Of a stretch of DNA of 64,000 nucleotides, positions 55,701-63,586 are shown piece by piece; the first letter of the stretch is position 1; every line of letters begins with the position of its first letter. The stretch covers positions 62,001 through 126,000 of the forward strand of contig CABJAN010000011.1 of NCBI GenBank assembly GCA_902363515.1, read 5' to 3'. The notes under the pieces are model-generated. The model was given only the letters and a program-made list of their open reading frames with translations. It searched no databases and was not told the DNA's origin. Both the position numbers and the translations under genes were made by a program. Source of the stretch: Bacillota bacterium. GTDB lineage: Bacteria > Bacillota > Clostridia > Lachnospirales > Lachnospiraceae.

Positions 55701-58700
55701 TCCCAAATTGTTTACTCCGACATCATTGAAACTTCGCAGATCGTATCTGTGTCCTGGACGAATGGTCAACTGATTGTTCCAAAGATCATCCAGCGTCTTT
55801 AAATTCATACTTTCCAGTTCCGCTGCTCCTATCGTACGCCATGTACTGTTGGAATTATTCCAGCTCTGGTAATTATTGGTAGTTCCATATCTATGCTGCA
55901 ATGTAATTCGTGACTGCTGCTCCGGTGTTAGTTCCAGATAAGCTTTACCCTGCAGATAATCCAGCGTATAAATGGTTTCAAATACTTCTTTATAATAGCT
56001 CTGAAACTCTTCCTGTGTATTAATTCTGTCCGGTGTCAGATTTGTAACCATGGAACTGTCTCTTGAATAAGTTTTCATGAAGTTCATGTTGTAATCCACA
56101 TTCGCCTGATTTGCAAAACCATTGGAATAGTCTTCTCCGTTGCGTCCCGGACGTTTCCCTTTATTCTCCATCCAGATCCACATATCTGTAACATGTCCCA
56201 TTTCATGATTTAAGACTGTTAAGTCACCGATAAAGCTAGAGCTGTTGTAGTAAATATAATCATAATTTGGATTTCCGAAAATAACTGCTACTGCACCATT
56301 ATTACTCTTCCACAGGGTCTGTAACGGTCTATAAAATTCCTTAAATACATCCTGATTGTGATTCTTATTTGCAGAAGAATCCACAATTAAAAACTTACTG
56401 TTATTAACAGACGCCGCACCGTTTGAAGCAACATTCACAAAGTTATCATAACTTGTTTTAAAGTCATTGACCTGACTGATAATCTGCTGTTTTTTCTGTT
56501 GTCTCCATTCTTCTGTATTCTGGTATCCACCGTAAATTTCCAGGTTTCCATATACCAAAGAAGATGGGAAAGAAGCCAGATACAGGTTCTTGGAAGTCTT
56601 GTAAGATAATACAGGCAATATCAATTCATTATTTTTTTGTACGGTATTATTCTTTAATATTCTCCATAATCTGGAATTAATCTTTGGATTATTTGCTCTG
56701 GCTTCTACAATAATACCACCCTGGAAGTTATCAATAATCCAATCATTTACATCTGAATAGCCGGCATATGCAGTCATAAAATATTCTACAAAAGAAGCAA
56801 CATTATTAATTCCTGTATATGAAGAAATTCTATTGTTATAGAAGAAAGGTGTTTTATTTCCCTGACGTCCATCACTGCTGCTTATTTTCACAATCTCTGT
56901 CGGAAGATTTCGTACAGATTTGTTTGTTTTTAATATCGAATTATCAAAAATAACTACATCTCTGAGATTGATGCCGCCAATCTGGAAATCATACCAACGA
57001 TCCACATAGTTATATGCATACAAGAAATCTTTCAGATATTCATTTGTAATAAAAGCATCTGTCACGATTTTTTCGGCTGCTTTGCTATTGCTATTTATTG
57101 GATACTGTGGATTGGTAGCTGCCATAGAAACTAATACCTGTTCCATTTCGTTCTTTACAACTTCATCAAAATTTCTGCGATAGACTGCCAATACAGAATC
57201 ACTGTCTCTTTGAGAAACTCTTGTTTCAATATCTGTATCAAAAGTATAATTCTTCGCTGTATTCAATAAAGTCTGGAACTGCGGTGTTTTTGTATTTACC
57301 ACATAATTTCTGAAATTAAAGTGTACTGGTATCTGGGATACTTTATATGAAGCAATATTCTCTCTTGTATCAATATAAGAAATATTGTAAATCAATGGTG
57401 TTGTATTATCCGTAAACTGAATTCTCAGCTTTTTCACATTTTCCACTGTTTTATCAGATAATGCAACAATACGATTCCCCTGTGCATCCATAGGGTACAC
57501 TGCCAGCACTGCTTTTTTATTTAATACATGAGATACATCAACCTGATTTCCATCTTTAATAATTTGCTCACGATGATAAAATGGCATAAATAGTCGAAGA
57601 TTCTCATAAATCTGTTTACGCTGTACATCATAACCTTGACTCGTTTCCAAACTGTCAAGAGCTGCCGCTGCCTCTACTGTTCTTGTGGCAATTGCACTGA
57701 TAATTTCTTCCGGCTTTTCCAGTTCTTCTTGAGGCTCTTCTAATACATCGCTTTGTACTGTCGCCTCCAGATAGATAACTTCTTCGGAAGAAGGTTTGTC
57801 TTCCACCCCATACACGTCTCCCTCTTCCTGAAGGCGCGGTCTCTTTCCTCCAACTACATCATCTAAATACCAGATTTTTTCATCCCATAAAAGTGTTTTT
57901 AAGTAAAACTCTTTACTGCTAATCTGCTCTGAGGATGCTTTGTCTATTTTCCCACTCATTTCAGAAGCCGATACATTATCCTGAGAGGAAGCTACATCTG
58001 AATATTCATAATTTCCTTCATAAGTATCTAACGCTGTTTCAGCGGTAATATTTCCTACAAAAGAGTATGCTGCAGGTCCGAAAGAAATATTTTTTTCTAC
58101 TTTTGTCGGCGCCTCTCCTGCTGTACCGCACTCACCAATGAAATTACCTATATTCCTTACAGCAGTAACTGCTTCTTCTTTTTCTTCACTCCAGGAAAGC
58201 TCACCAAAGTTTTTGCTCAACTGGGATTTCTTTACAACTGCGGCAAATCCACCCTGAGAAGTATTGGAACTTTCAAAAGATTTCTGATCTGTTGTTCTTT
58301 TTGCATAGGAATTAGTAACAACAGAACCATCCAGAATTTCTGCTACAAAGCCACCTGCGTTTTGTCCGTTCACTGTTGCGTTGACAGAGCATTGGTCCAC
58401 CGTTGTCTTTTTCATTACTGCTACCATACCAGCCACAGAACTTTTCCCTGCAACTGTCATATCTCTTACATAGACATTTTTAATTGTCGTTCCTGCTTCT
58501 GCTGTTTTTGCTAAAACTGCAACTTGATTTGTACTCTTTTGTTCAATCTTTCCCTGCGTCAGCTTTAGGTTTTCTATCGTTGCTCCATTTAGCGTTTCAA
58601 ATAGAGGAGCTTTCTGTCCAATAATCTGATGTCCATTTCCTTTTAACATTCCTCTAAATGTACCAGGAATAATTATATTGCTATTTACTTCTGATAAATC

Positions 58701-60743
58701 AATATCCGCTGTTAAAGAATAAGCACCCGAAAGATCATCTTTCATCTTTTGCAATTCTTCCACCGATGAAATTTCTTTCATCTCCAGCATGGTTGTCATA
58801 TTCGAGTCACCATTTTTCAGAACAGGAGTTTTTCCTTCTTTCAGTGGAGTAAAGTCCCAAACTTCTTCACGCCACCCCATTTGTGTATAAAACTCTTTTT
58901 CCAAAAGCGTATCAATGGACACTTCCGATACTTTTGAAAACTGTGCTGCTCTGGCAGTTTCTTTTTTCAATTTACTTTCTTTTAAGGAATAAAGATCAGA
59001 AACCCCCTGAACATTATATTTATCCGGTGATGATGCACCATCAAACTTATAACCAGATGTACCGGTACTATAGGAAACACTGTTTTTTATCACACCTGTA
59101 GCATTTGATTCGCCAATGTTTCCAATAAGCCCACCCGGTTCCATAGAATTTCCAGTTCCATTTACCTTTAAAGTAACTGCTGCATAACAATTCGTTACTG
59201 AAAAATTATTCTTACAGTTATGCCAACCAATGAGTCCACCAATTGCACCATTGGTTTTATTTCCACTAATACTTCCCACTGCATAGGAATCTTCCACAAT
59301 ATTCGGTCCATGTTGCTGATTGGACATCTGCCCAATTAAACCGCCTGTCGTATTGAAAGAACCTGTAATTTCCAGATTAGTTGAACATTTGCTTACTTTA
59401 GCATAGTCCATACGTCCTACTAATCCGCCAAGAAGCTGTCTGCTGTCAGAAGTTTTCAAACTGCCGCTGACATGAACGCCTTCAATCACTGCATTCTTTT
59501 CTGCTTTATTTGTCAGAACTCCACCACCTGCATCTCCATATTTATTTGCCTTAGTGATAGAGACATTTTCCAACTTAACATTTTTTACTGTACCACCGGA
59601 AACAACTCCAAATAAAGTAGTATTTAACCCTTTAATTTTATATCCTTTTCCATCAAAAGTACCGGTGAAATTTGGAATCAGGAAGTCTTCTCCCTGCACT
59701 GCGCTGGCATCAATATCATGTTCTAAAGTATACGTTCCACTTGGATTTTCTTTAATTTTGTCAATTAAAGACTGCATAGTGATGTATTTTGTGGATGCCT
59801 CTCCTTCAGAAACCGTTCCAAATTCAACGATGGCCCCCTGTTTCGTCTGATTAGCTCCTTCAGTAACATAATGATCCAATTTCAATTCAAAACTAACTTG
59901 ATTGTTCTCCGCTACAATCACCTTAGAAATACCTGCAAACAATTCCGGCTGATCTTCCATCTCCACTTTTACCAGATATTCTTCTGTTTTAAAACTATCC
60001 ACTGTAAAATGAGAAATCTCTTCTATTCCAGCCTCACTTCCTGTTTGATGATATAAAGTCACACCAGAAACTTTCCCCATCTGAAAAGGAATCTTTTTCT
60101 CTTCTTCTGGTATATCTTCCGGTTGTTCTACCGGATGCAAAATATTGTCACGAAGCCATTGTTTGTTTTCTTCAGTCTCTTCTCCTGCTACCGCTTCTTT
60201 TGCAATCTGATATACCTGACGATCTATCGTATCATCACTGTACAGAATTTCTGTTTCCTTTTTTAAATTTCCGTCTTCCTGTTCAACACTTCTTGTAATT
60301 TCCACATACGCTCTTGCAGCGTAATCATTTTTATATCTTTCTTTTGCAAGATTTGCTAAAACAGCAGTAAAGTAAATTCTATCGTTCTCTTCTGCAAATT
60401 TTTTCACTGCCGGAACTTTTGCTGGTTTATATACGGATCCATTGGAAATGTATTTTCCGTCAATTTTCAACTCTTGCTTTCCTAAATATACCTTTGGTAA
60501 CAAAACAATCCCATATTGAACCGTTGCACCACTTTGTTCTAATTCTTGAAGATAAGATTTTTTAATACACCCTATCATTCGTAATCCCATAGGAGTAATG
60601 GTACGAATTTGTCCGCCTACCATCTGTATATTTGCATCTGTTATTTCAGGTGCAGATGCTTTTACTGGAACAATATTCTGGCTAAAAATTAAAATCATCA
60701 ATAAAAGTATCCATACACCTAATCTCTTTTTCCTTTGTATCAT
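49701..60743 (-). CDS. Giant secreted M26-type zinc metallopeptidase with GLUG-like repeats
   Basis: A 3680-residue secreted protein. A signal peptide (about 1-30, ends VPVKASA) starts it. The zinc motif HEMGH is at residues 1513-1517, in a region (about 1030-1830) resembling the IgA1-protease/ZmpB (M26) catalytic part, with FETIYTLDYLQGKAYL downstream. About eight modules of some 100-330 residues begin near 322, 652, 1843, 1951, 2268, 2539, 2878 and 3233. Each has an opening like YxLxxDIxLS, a GxLxGxGHxIxGL step and IxNLxI strands, as in M26_N/GLUG beta-helix repeats. An acidic Pro/Glu tail (about 3586-3680) ends the chain. There is no LPxTG signal or C-terminal helix. It probably cuts host or microbial surface proteins. 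Confidence 0.88.
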   Translation of the reverse strand: MIQRKKRLGVWILLLMILIFSQNIVPVKASAPEITDANIQMVGGQIRTITPMGLRMIGCIKKSYLQELEQSGATVQYGIVLLPKVYLGKQELKIDGKYISNGSVYKPAKVPAVKKFAEENDRIYFTAVLANLAKERYKNDYAARAYVEITRSVEQEDGNLKKETEILYSDDTIDRQVYQIAKEAVAGEETEENKQWLRDNILHPVEQPEDIPEEEKKIPFQMGKVSGVTLYHQTGSEAGIEEISHFTVDSFKTEEYLVKVEMEDQPELFAGISKVIVAENNQVSFELKLDHYVTEGANQTKQGAIVEFGTVSEGEASTKYITMQSLIDKIKENPSGTYTLEHDIDASAVQGEDFLIPNFTGTFDGKGYKIKGLNTTLFGVVSGGTVKNVKLENVSITKANKYGDAGGGVLTNKAEKNAVIEGVHVSGSLKTSDSRQLLGGLVGRMDYAKVSKCSTNLEITGSFNTTGGLIGQMSNQQHGPNIVEDSYAVGSISGNKTNGAIGGLIGWHNCKNNFSVTNCYAAVTLKVNGTGNSMEPGGLIGNIGESNATGVIKNSVSYSTGTSGYKFDGASSPDKYNVQGVSDLYSLKESKLKKETARAAQFSKVSEVSIDTLLEKEFYTQMGWREEVWDFTPLKEGKTPVLKNGDSNMTTMLEMKEISSVEELQKMKDDLSGAYSLTADIDLSEVNSNIIIPGTFRGMLKGNGHQIIGQKAPLFETLNGATIENLKLTQGKIEQKSTNQVAVLAKTAEAGTTIKNVYVRDMTVAGKSSVAGMVAVMKKTTVDQCSVNATVNGQNAGGFVAEILDGSVVTNSYAKRTTDQKSFESSNTSQGGFAAVVKKSQLSKNFGELSWSEEKEEAVTAVRNIGNFIGECGTAGEAPTKVEKNISFGPAAYSFVGNITAETALDTYEGNYEYSDVASSQDNVSASEMSGKIDKASSEQISSKEFYLKTLLWDEKIWYLDDVVGGKRPRLQEEGDVYGVEDKPSSEEVIYLEATVQSDVLEEPQEELEKPEEIISAIATRTVEAAAALDSLETSQGYDVQRKQIYENLRLFMPFYHREQIIKDGNQVDVSHVLNKKAVLAVYPMDAQGNRIVALSDKTVENVKKLRIQFTDNTTPLIYNISYIDTRENIASYKVSQIPVHFNFRNYVVNTKTPQFQTLLNTAKNYTFDTDIETRVSQRDSDSVLAVYRRNFDEVVKNEMEQVLVSMAATNPQYPINSNSKAAEKIVTDAFITNEYLKDFLYAYNYVDRWYDFQIGGINLRDVVIFDNSILKTNKSVRNLPTEIVKISSSDGRQGNKTPFFYNNRISSYTGINNVASFVEYFMTAYAGYSDVNDWIIDNFQGGIIVEARANNPKINSRLWRILKNNTVQKNNELILPVLSYKTSKNLYLASFPSSLVYGNLEIYGGYQNTEEWRQQKKQQIISQVNDFKTSYDNFVNVASNGAASVNNSKFLIVDSSANKNHNQDVFKEFYRPLQTLWKSNNGAVAVIFGNPNYDYIYYNSSSFIGDLTVLNHEMGHVTDMWIWMENKGKRPGRNGEDYSNGFANQANVDYNMNFMKTYSRDSSMVTNLTPDRINTQEEFQSYYKEVFETIYTLDYLQGKAYLELTPEQQSRITLQHRYGTTNNYQSWNNSNSTWRTIGAAELESMNLKTLDDLWNNQLTIRPGHRYDLRSFNDVGVNNLGAYQIDRVCFASWYVPYVDNGTPNAQTFRRNGYELAGLYGYSNGLVEYLSNQTKTGDLAYFKKKTGDQNFSFETYRKNKNTEIQEKIAAQKLQGNPYFDEEALIEYLKQNLINYGNSIDSGVSNLNNTLNHIKESRENVFRYLQRITDEFRNPVYGDASTRNVVSISTGEELIEKISANPNGFFVLRNDISMKDIPMNGSVYIDKTFIGKLEGNGHKITDAKGPLFARIVNSYVSDLSVINESGEKKDWIGAQRQYTILVNEKKEETVKEITSLDELKTLGENKYTKYVLKNDIDATSATDTAVIKGTFKGKLDGGNFAITGLKRPLFEKVDDAVITNLKIKDVEISNQGSKNAAITKESNHTTFANLSLENIQITGESYNAAISGYDYTGSTFSKIQIRKAQITGAKNYNAAFVGRASGSDIRDIAVIESKVVLSGTDCGGFIGEGKNLNIHHVYSDSDVHVETYTDNQGRTNSAGFIGNLAGKSKVQYVFAAGTIENKTQTELYNFLGTPNVLDTMVSDAFVRDNAGGKPNITETTGNRLSTVTAEQTKKSEFYRTSMNLNEEIWNLGLVGMKGYPELLGMEKKEIISVSTPEEFMKMKEFPTQEYHLTADINLSDVEQTEVLIPQFSGVLDGKHHIITGLKVPLFGQMNGRVSNLAISNNQLEISKDETGMFADEMTGATVEKVLIYNSKISNTTGKAAGFAKTVNNTTLKNIFVQGSVQASSTASGFVLNANSATVENIYTNVRVSGTEGAGFVVSSTGENTYKNICSVGDVGANMHKLSGDITQIINGYEFAASNGIASASETGSVKNVGKEVWTKDFYMTTLGLDSEVWNAEQADTNGYPSLKDFTVQTEPMKVEINTLGDVQKMNRVPEGKFVLTADLSFEGADNSFVTETFTGTLNGGNHAVSGINSAFFQILSGTVENLQFRNILVNNESSGANVLAVETKNAVVKNLHFNGITLRGAGYTGIIGKDTKSTFNQISMQHVDMIANADYAGVMAANASQSQMTDILIAETQVKTSSSYVGGLIGNADAVSVQKVFVDAELNIPYTVSPANTAAFIGLATGESRVAYSTVAGGVYPEDPSTSRYKLMYMKNGSDLNELKPFTNCFINTDTPGYDSVGSDPKGVINEELLTADFYANSMQLNSDVWDWSKVSQNGYPGLKTMPTEGVRPPGTEVKPEEEAPLQQNVPAGYQAIRTAEELLAIRDGSGKYILMNSISLYGKKAQNGSFLGNFRGELDGNGLTIRELYGAPLFDTLSGTVNNLKVSDAKVEVWNSNQGANAIAKTLNGAKISRLALKNILVAGGKNTGALAGSAQNSVVSEVWAEGLNVNPYGPLWGQDSDKMVGGLIAYLNGGCHITDSYVGGEITVNGNTQGGVLGYSEYDTSNTVKQVVSNMRTKAASSQTDGSGFIGMVQFNSDMGTWMENSIAIGEAGADKKQGSIGEAYRFATKGRTDTAISYSLNNCYEIQVSGKSTAVSGSLEETTEYKNPDFYRNTLKFDGAKWNFASVEKNGYPTLTWIVGEEPLPALPQGSEVTEHPLLTTNTAGYTEIRTPADFMKIADNPRGKYILMNNISMEQVRIPEGQASYIMNRFEGELDGNNQVIHGLRVSLFDSISGTTRQKATVKNLRIQNVFVDAGMKTEYGFTRRGEANALAREISYGNLNSIYMNCVQLNGGMNTAALGGLVNETYIGKVWLEGIDINRKIDPTELAGFNLVGGAIASLSGYNSKLEDSYVSGNIIMDNNEQGGAVGKINAAVVRNVITNVEARSNKPATWSEKSGFLGAVSTMGTYGTRWYLDRCISIGNAGDNYKFLGRNLTAVTTDNVNKCYEYTKVTGKSNVSDNTISRGTVLTTDNIHDIAFYRDTLSFNDDTAGADTRAWDFSSVETKGYPTLTWLLTYDGLEATLVDEPLPEEGEELEDQDASEEIAEEEAAPEEENPQEEPETILPEEQPALPEQEDNLPEGTEENQPETNQGEESTAPPAENTHENTQEEENIT

Positions 60744-60761
60744 CCTTTTCCAAATCCTTCC

Positions 60762-61430
60762 TTAATATATTCCGGTAATCCATCCAGGTTCATTCACCTG
60801 TGGTAAAGCAGGCTTAGATGGCTGTTCATCTGGTTCTGATGGTTTTTCGTCTGGTTTTGATGGCTGCTCATCTGGTTTTGATGGCTGCTCATCTGGTTCT
60901 GATGGCTTTTCGTCTGGTTTTGACGGCCGCTCATCTGGTTCTGATGGTTTTTCATCTGGTTTTGACGGCCGCTCATCTGGTTCTGATGGTTTTTCGTCTG
61001 GTTTTGACGGCTGCTCATCTGGTTCTGATGGTTTTTCGTCTGGTTTTGACGGCCGCTCATCTGGTTTTGATGGTTTCTTGTTCGGTTCGGATAATTTATC
61101 CGATTCTGTTGGTTTTTTGTCTGACTCAGACACTTTCTCATCTAACTTTGATGATTTATTTGAACTTAAATTTTTTGAAGCATCCTTTTTTATCTCCTGT
61201 TTTTCTTTCCAGGGCACTTTCTCCCCTTCAAAAAGATTTTCTACATCTACAACATTATCTTTGGCATTTATACTTTCGATTTCTGCTACCTCATCGGATA
61301 CCGTCTGATTTTCCGCACCGAATGTACTCTTATTATGATGCTTCTGTATATATATTCCAGCACCTAACGTCAAACACGCTACAATACCTACGGTAACACC
61401 ACCTATAATCATTTTCTTCTGTTTTTTCAT
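60762..61430 (-). CDS. Membrane-anchored stalk protein with 7-residue Pro/Asp repeats
   Basis: A 222-residue protein. A basic N-terminus and one membrane helix (about 8-28, IIGGVTVGIVACLTLGAGIY) are followed by an acidic linker. A long low-complexity stalk of about twelve PSxPDEx heptads (x mostly K/E and K/Q/R) comes next. The conserved-looking tip ends EPGWITGIY. The AAAGGAG site and a strong promoter lie upstream. The stop is 18 bp before the giant peptidase start, so the two are co-transcribed. It may display its tip beyond the cell wall or hold the peptidase, which has no sortase signal. No family is recognised. Confidence 0.78.
   Translation of the reverse strand: MKKQKKMIIGGVTVGIVACLTLGAGIYIQKHHNKSTFGAENQTVSDEVAEIESINAKDNVVDVENLFEGEKVPWKEKQEIKKDASKNLSSNKSSKLDEKVSESDKKPTESDKLSEPNKKPSKPDERPSKPDEKPSEPDEQPSKPDEKPSEPDERPSKPDEKPSEPDERPSKPDEKPSEPDEQPSKPDEQPSKPDEKPSEPDEQPSKPALPQVNEPGWITGIY
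60815..61075. repeat. 21-bp / 42-bp tandem repeat inside the stalk gene
   Basis: About twelve 21-bp units (for example TCTGGTTTTGATGGCTGCTCA on plus), arranged largely as alternating K- and E-type units, give a 42-bp higher-order period. The unit is a multiple of 3, so copy-number change would lengthen or shorten the stalk in frame. It also creates spurious open frames on both strands. Confidence 0.85.
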
Positions 61431-61455
61431 ATATCTCCTTTGTCTTTACATAAAT

Positions 61456-61498
61456 ATAACTGGAGAGTTGTTAAAAAATATAGCAAGGCTCCAGTTAT
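61456..61498 (-). promoter_or_regulatory. 5' leader hairpin of the peptidase locus
   Basis: ATAACTGGAG and CTCCAGTTAT (10-bp perfect stem) flank a 23-nt loop containing TATATTTTTTAAC, between the promoter and the stalk gene. It may stabilise the long transcript or act as a regulatory RNA structure. No known riboswitch is recognised. Confidence 0.55.
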
Positions 61499-61528
61499 GA
61501 TTTCTGTTAAAATATTATTTTCAATGAT

Positions 61529-61557
61529 AATATACTTTGTTTTTTTTCTTTATGCAA
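61529..61557 (-). promoter_or_regulatory. Promoter of the stalk / giant peptidase / peptide operon
   Basis: Minus-strand TTGCAT (61552-61557) and TATATT (61529-61534) have a 17-nt, A-rich spacer. It is followed by the leader hairpin and an AAAGGAG ribosome site. Confidence 0.78.
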
Positions 61558-61675
61558 GTCTTTTTTATTAAAAAAATCAAAATTTGACTATTTTACTATA
61601 GTTTCTATCTATAAGCCCATTTTTCGCAATGGATATTCCCAAATTTTCATAGATGATCTGCCGATGAACAGCTTA

Positions 61676-63586
61676 CTAATCAAACAATCTTTTCCAAGCT
61701 TCTCTTACTGAGAAAAAACAAATGCAGGTAAATACCAGGAAAATAATTCCCGCACTCCACAGGTTCACACGGAACAGTTCTTCCTGCATTACATTTCCCA
61801 GAGCTTTTACGGAAAAATAAGACGTGAGGCAGGTAAGAACAAAGGGGCAATAATAAGTAAAACAAATTTCTTTTCTTACCGATTGTTTCAGTACCGTTCT
61901 CTGGACACCGATCTTTTCCAGGATTCCATAACGTTCCTTATCCTCGTATGCTTCATTCCCTGTTTTCAAAAACAGCACGCTTCCTGCTGCCAGGATCAAG
62001 GTTGCAAACATAAATACGCACAGAGAATACAGAATACGAATCCAGCTATCTTGCGATATGGTTCCCTGGCTGAAATTCACGCCTATATTCACACCTTGTT
62101 CTCTCCCTTTCTCTGCCAGTTCCTTCAGAAATGGTCTTGATTTTTCAGCATTTCCCAAGTCTTTAATCCGGTAGTTATAGAAAAATTCCACTTGTCCAAG
62201 CGGCATAAGGGATGCATATGTTTCATCACTTACCACAAAAATTTCGCTCATGCTCTGGATATTCCCCAGATACGGAGTCTTATCTCCCCCCAGTACCTCA
62301 TACGTTTCTGTTCCAATTTCTATGGTCTTATCCCGTGTCTGGTCTCCCATGAGGCTGATTAAAATTTCATGTTCCAGCATAATAACCTGATTCTCAGAAG
62401 GTTCTTCCCAGGAAAATTCTAACCCTGCTCTTTTGGCTCCTTCTTTTACCTGAGACCAGGGAATGACCCCATACATATAGTTTGTAAATTTAGTATGCAT
62501 TACCTCAGACGGCAGAATCAGCACTTCATATTCATTCCAGTATTCCACTGTATTTTCTTCTTCAATGCCCTTTTTTATCTCCGCTCCATCCTGCCGCTGG
62601 CTGCTTAAAACCTGATACGTATAGGTCTGGTCAAAGTTCACCATTTTCTCATACCGCTGCTTCATGGCAATGGAAATGGCAACTACGGTAACAGAACAAA
62701 TCATCAGCACGGTAACAATAGCATAAGTTCTGTAGTTCTTCTTCATACGGAAAGCCAGGCTGTTCATCCACAAACTTCGCTCTTTTTTATACAGAAATTT
62801 CTTATTCCCTATCAATCTTTTTAACAGTTCTGGTATCAGTCCGTCAAACAATAAATAGATTCCCACAATGACCAGAATCACTGCCAAAAGCCCATGCTCC
62901 AGAGCTTCTAATCCCTTTGTATCCCATGCAAAAAAATATCCTGCTGCCAATACCGCTCCGCCAAAAAGAGCCAGCAGTACAGAAACCACTGGATTCCTCT
63001 GTGTGATTTCTTTTTGTTTCGCACCGGAGATTAGGCTTAGAACACTGCTTTTTTTCAGGCTATAATAGCCTTTGAGTATCATAAATCCATAGATACTTCC
63101 AAACATAAGACCAGTAATCACCATAGGTTTCAAAGACACAGAAAACCGGATTTCCACACTAATCTCAGACATCCGAAGCAATAACATCTGAAACAATTTA
63201 GAAAACAGCACACCGAAAAAAAGCCCTGAAATCAATGCAGACAAGCCCATAAAAAGAGCCTCCAAGGCAAACATTTTCCCAATTCCGGCATTGTCCACGC
63301 CCATAAAAATGTAAATCCCTATCTCTTTTTTCCGCTGCCTCAAAAACACATTGACTGCATACCAGATAAAGAAAAACAAAAATACAACAAATACCACGGA
63401 AGCTGCCTGTATAATCATATCAATATAGTCTTTTTTTAATTCCTGAAGCACTTTCATGGAATCAGAATAGACCATATTCTGAAAATTAAAAAAGATAAAT
63501 ACAGAAAACCCAAGAGACAAAATCAGCATCCCATACTCTCTCAAACTCCGCTTAAAATTAGAAAAAGATAACCGGAAAATACTCAT
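61676..63586 (-). CDS. FtsX-like ABC permease, BceB type
   Basis: A 636-residue permease of antimicrobial-peptide resistance transporters. About ten helices are predicted: one near the N-terminus, then three (about 58-80, 105-135 and 150-170), then a second group of helices and a large outer domain (about 310-500) before the last three. The large outer domain between helices is the BceB hallmark that senses the peptide. Blocks LRQRKKEIGIYIFMGVDNAG and YEDKERYGILEKIGVQR are FtsX-type coupling regions. It overlaps its ATPase gene by 4 bp (ATGA). A two-component system, usual for this family, would lie beyond the right edge. Confidence 0.88.
   Translation of the reverse strand: MSIFRLSFSNFKRSLREYGMLILSLGFSVFIFFNFQNMVYSDSMKVLQELKKDYIDMIIQAASVVFVVFLFFFIWYAVNVFLRQRKKEIGIYIFMGVDNAGIGKMFALEALFMGLSALISGLFFGVLFSKLFQMLLLRMSEISVEIRFSVSLKPMVITGLMFGSIYGFMILKGYYSLKKSSVLSLISGAKQKEITQRNPVVSVLLALFGGAVLAAGYFFAWDTKGLEALEHGLLAVILVIVGIYLLFDGLIPELLKRLIGNKKFLYKKERSLWMNSLAFRMKKNYRTYAIVTVLMICSVTVVAISIAMKQRYEKMVNFDQTYTYQVLSSQRQDGAEIKKGIEEENTVEYWNEYEVLILPSEVMHTKFTNYMYGVIPWSQVKEGAKRAGLEFSWEEPSENQVIMLEHEILISLMGDQTRDKTIEIGTETYEVLGGDKTPYLGNIQSMSEIFVVSDETYASLMPLGQVEFFYNYRIKDLGNAEKSRPFLKELAEKGREQGVNIGVNFSQGTISQDSWIRILYSLCVFMFATLILAAGSVLFLKTGNEAYEDKERYGILEKIGVQRTVLKQSVRKEICFTYYCPFVLTCLTSYFSVKALGNVMQEELFRVNLWSAGIIFLVFTCICFFSVREAWKRLFD

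Noticed and set aside
52019..59850. Many open frames on the plus strand within the giant peptidase gene
   Set aside because: Low-GC coding bias leaves antisense frames open; none has a ribosome site or recognisable family.
60818..61396. Long plus-strand open frame opposite the stalk gene
   Set aside because: It arises from the 21-bp repeat, which keeps several frames open. Its translation is a repetitive Leu/Val/His string with no ribosome site.
61558..61675. Short minus-strand frame after the BceB-type gene (includes RQIIYENLGISIAKNG)
   Set aside because: About 30 codons without a start codon or ribosome site and without a recognisable family; too little to call even a remnant.
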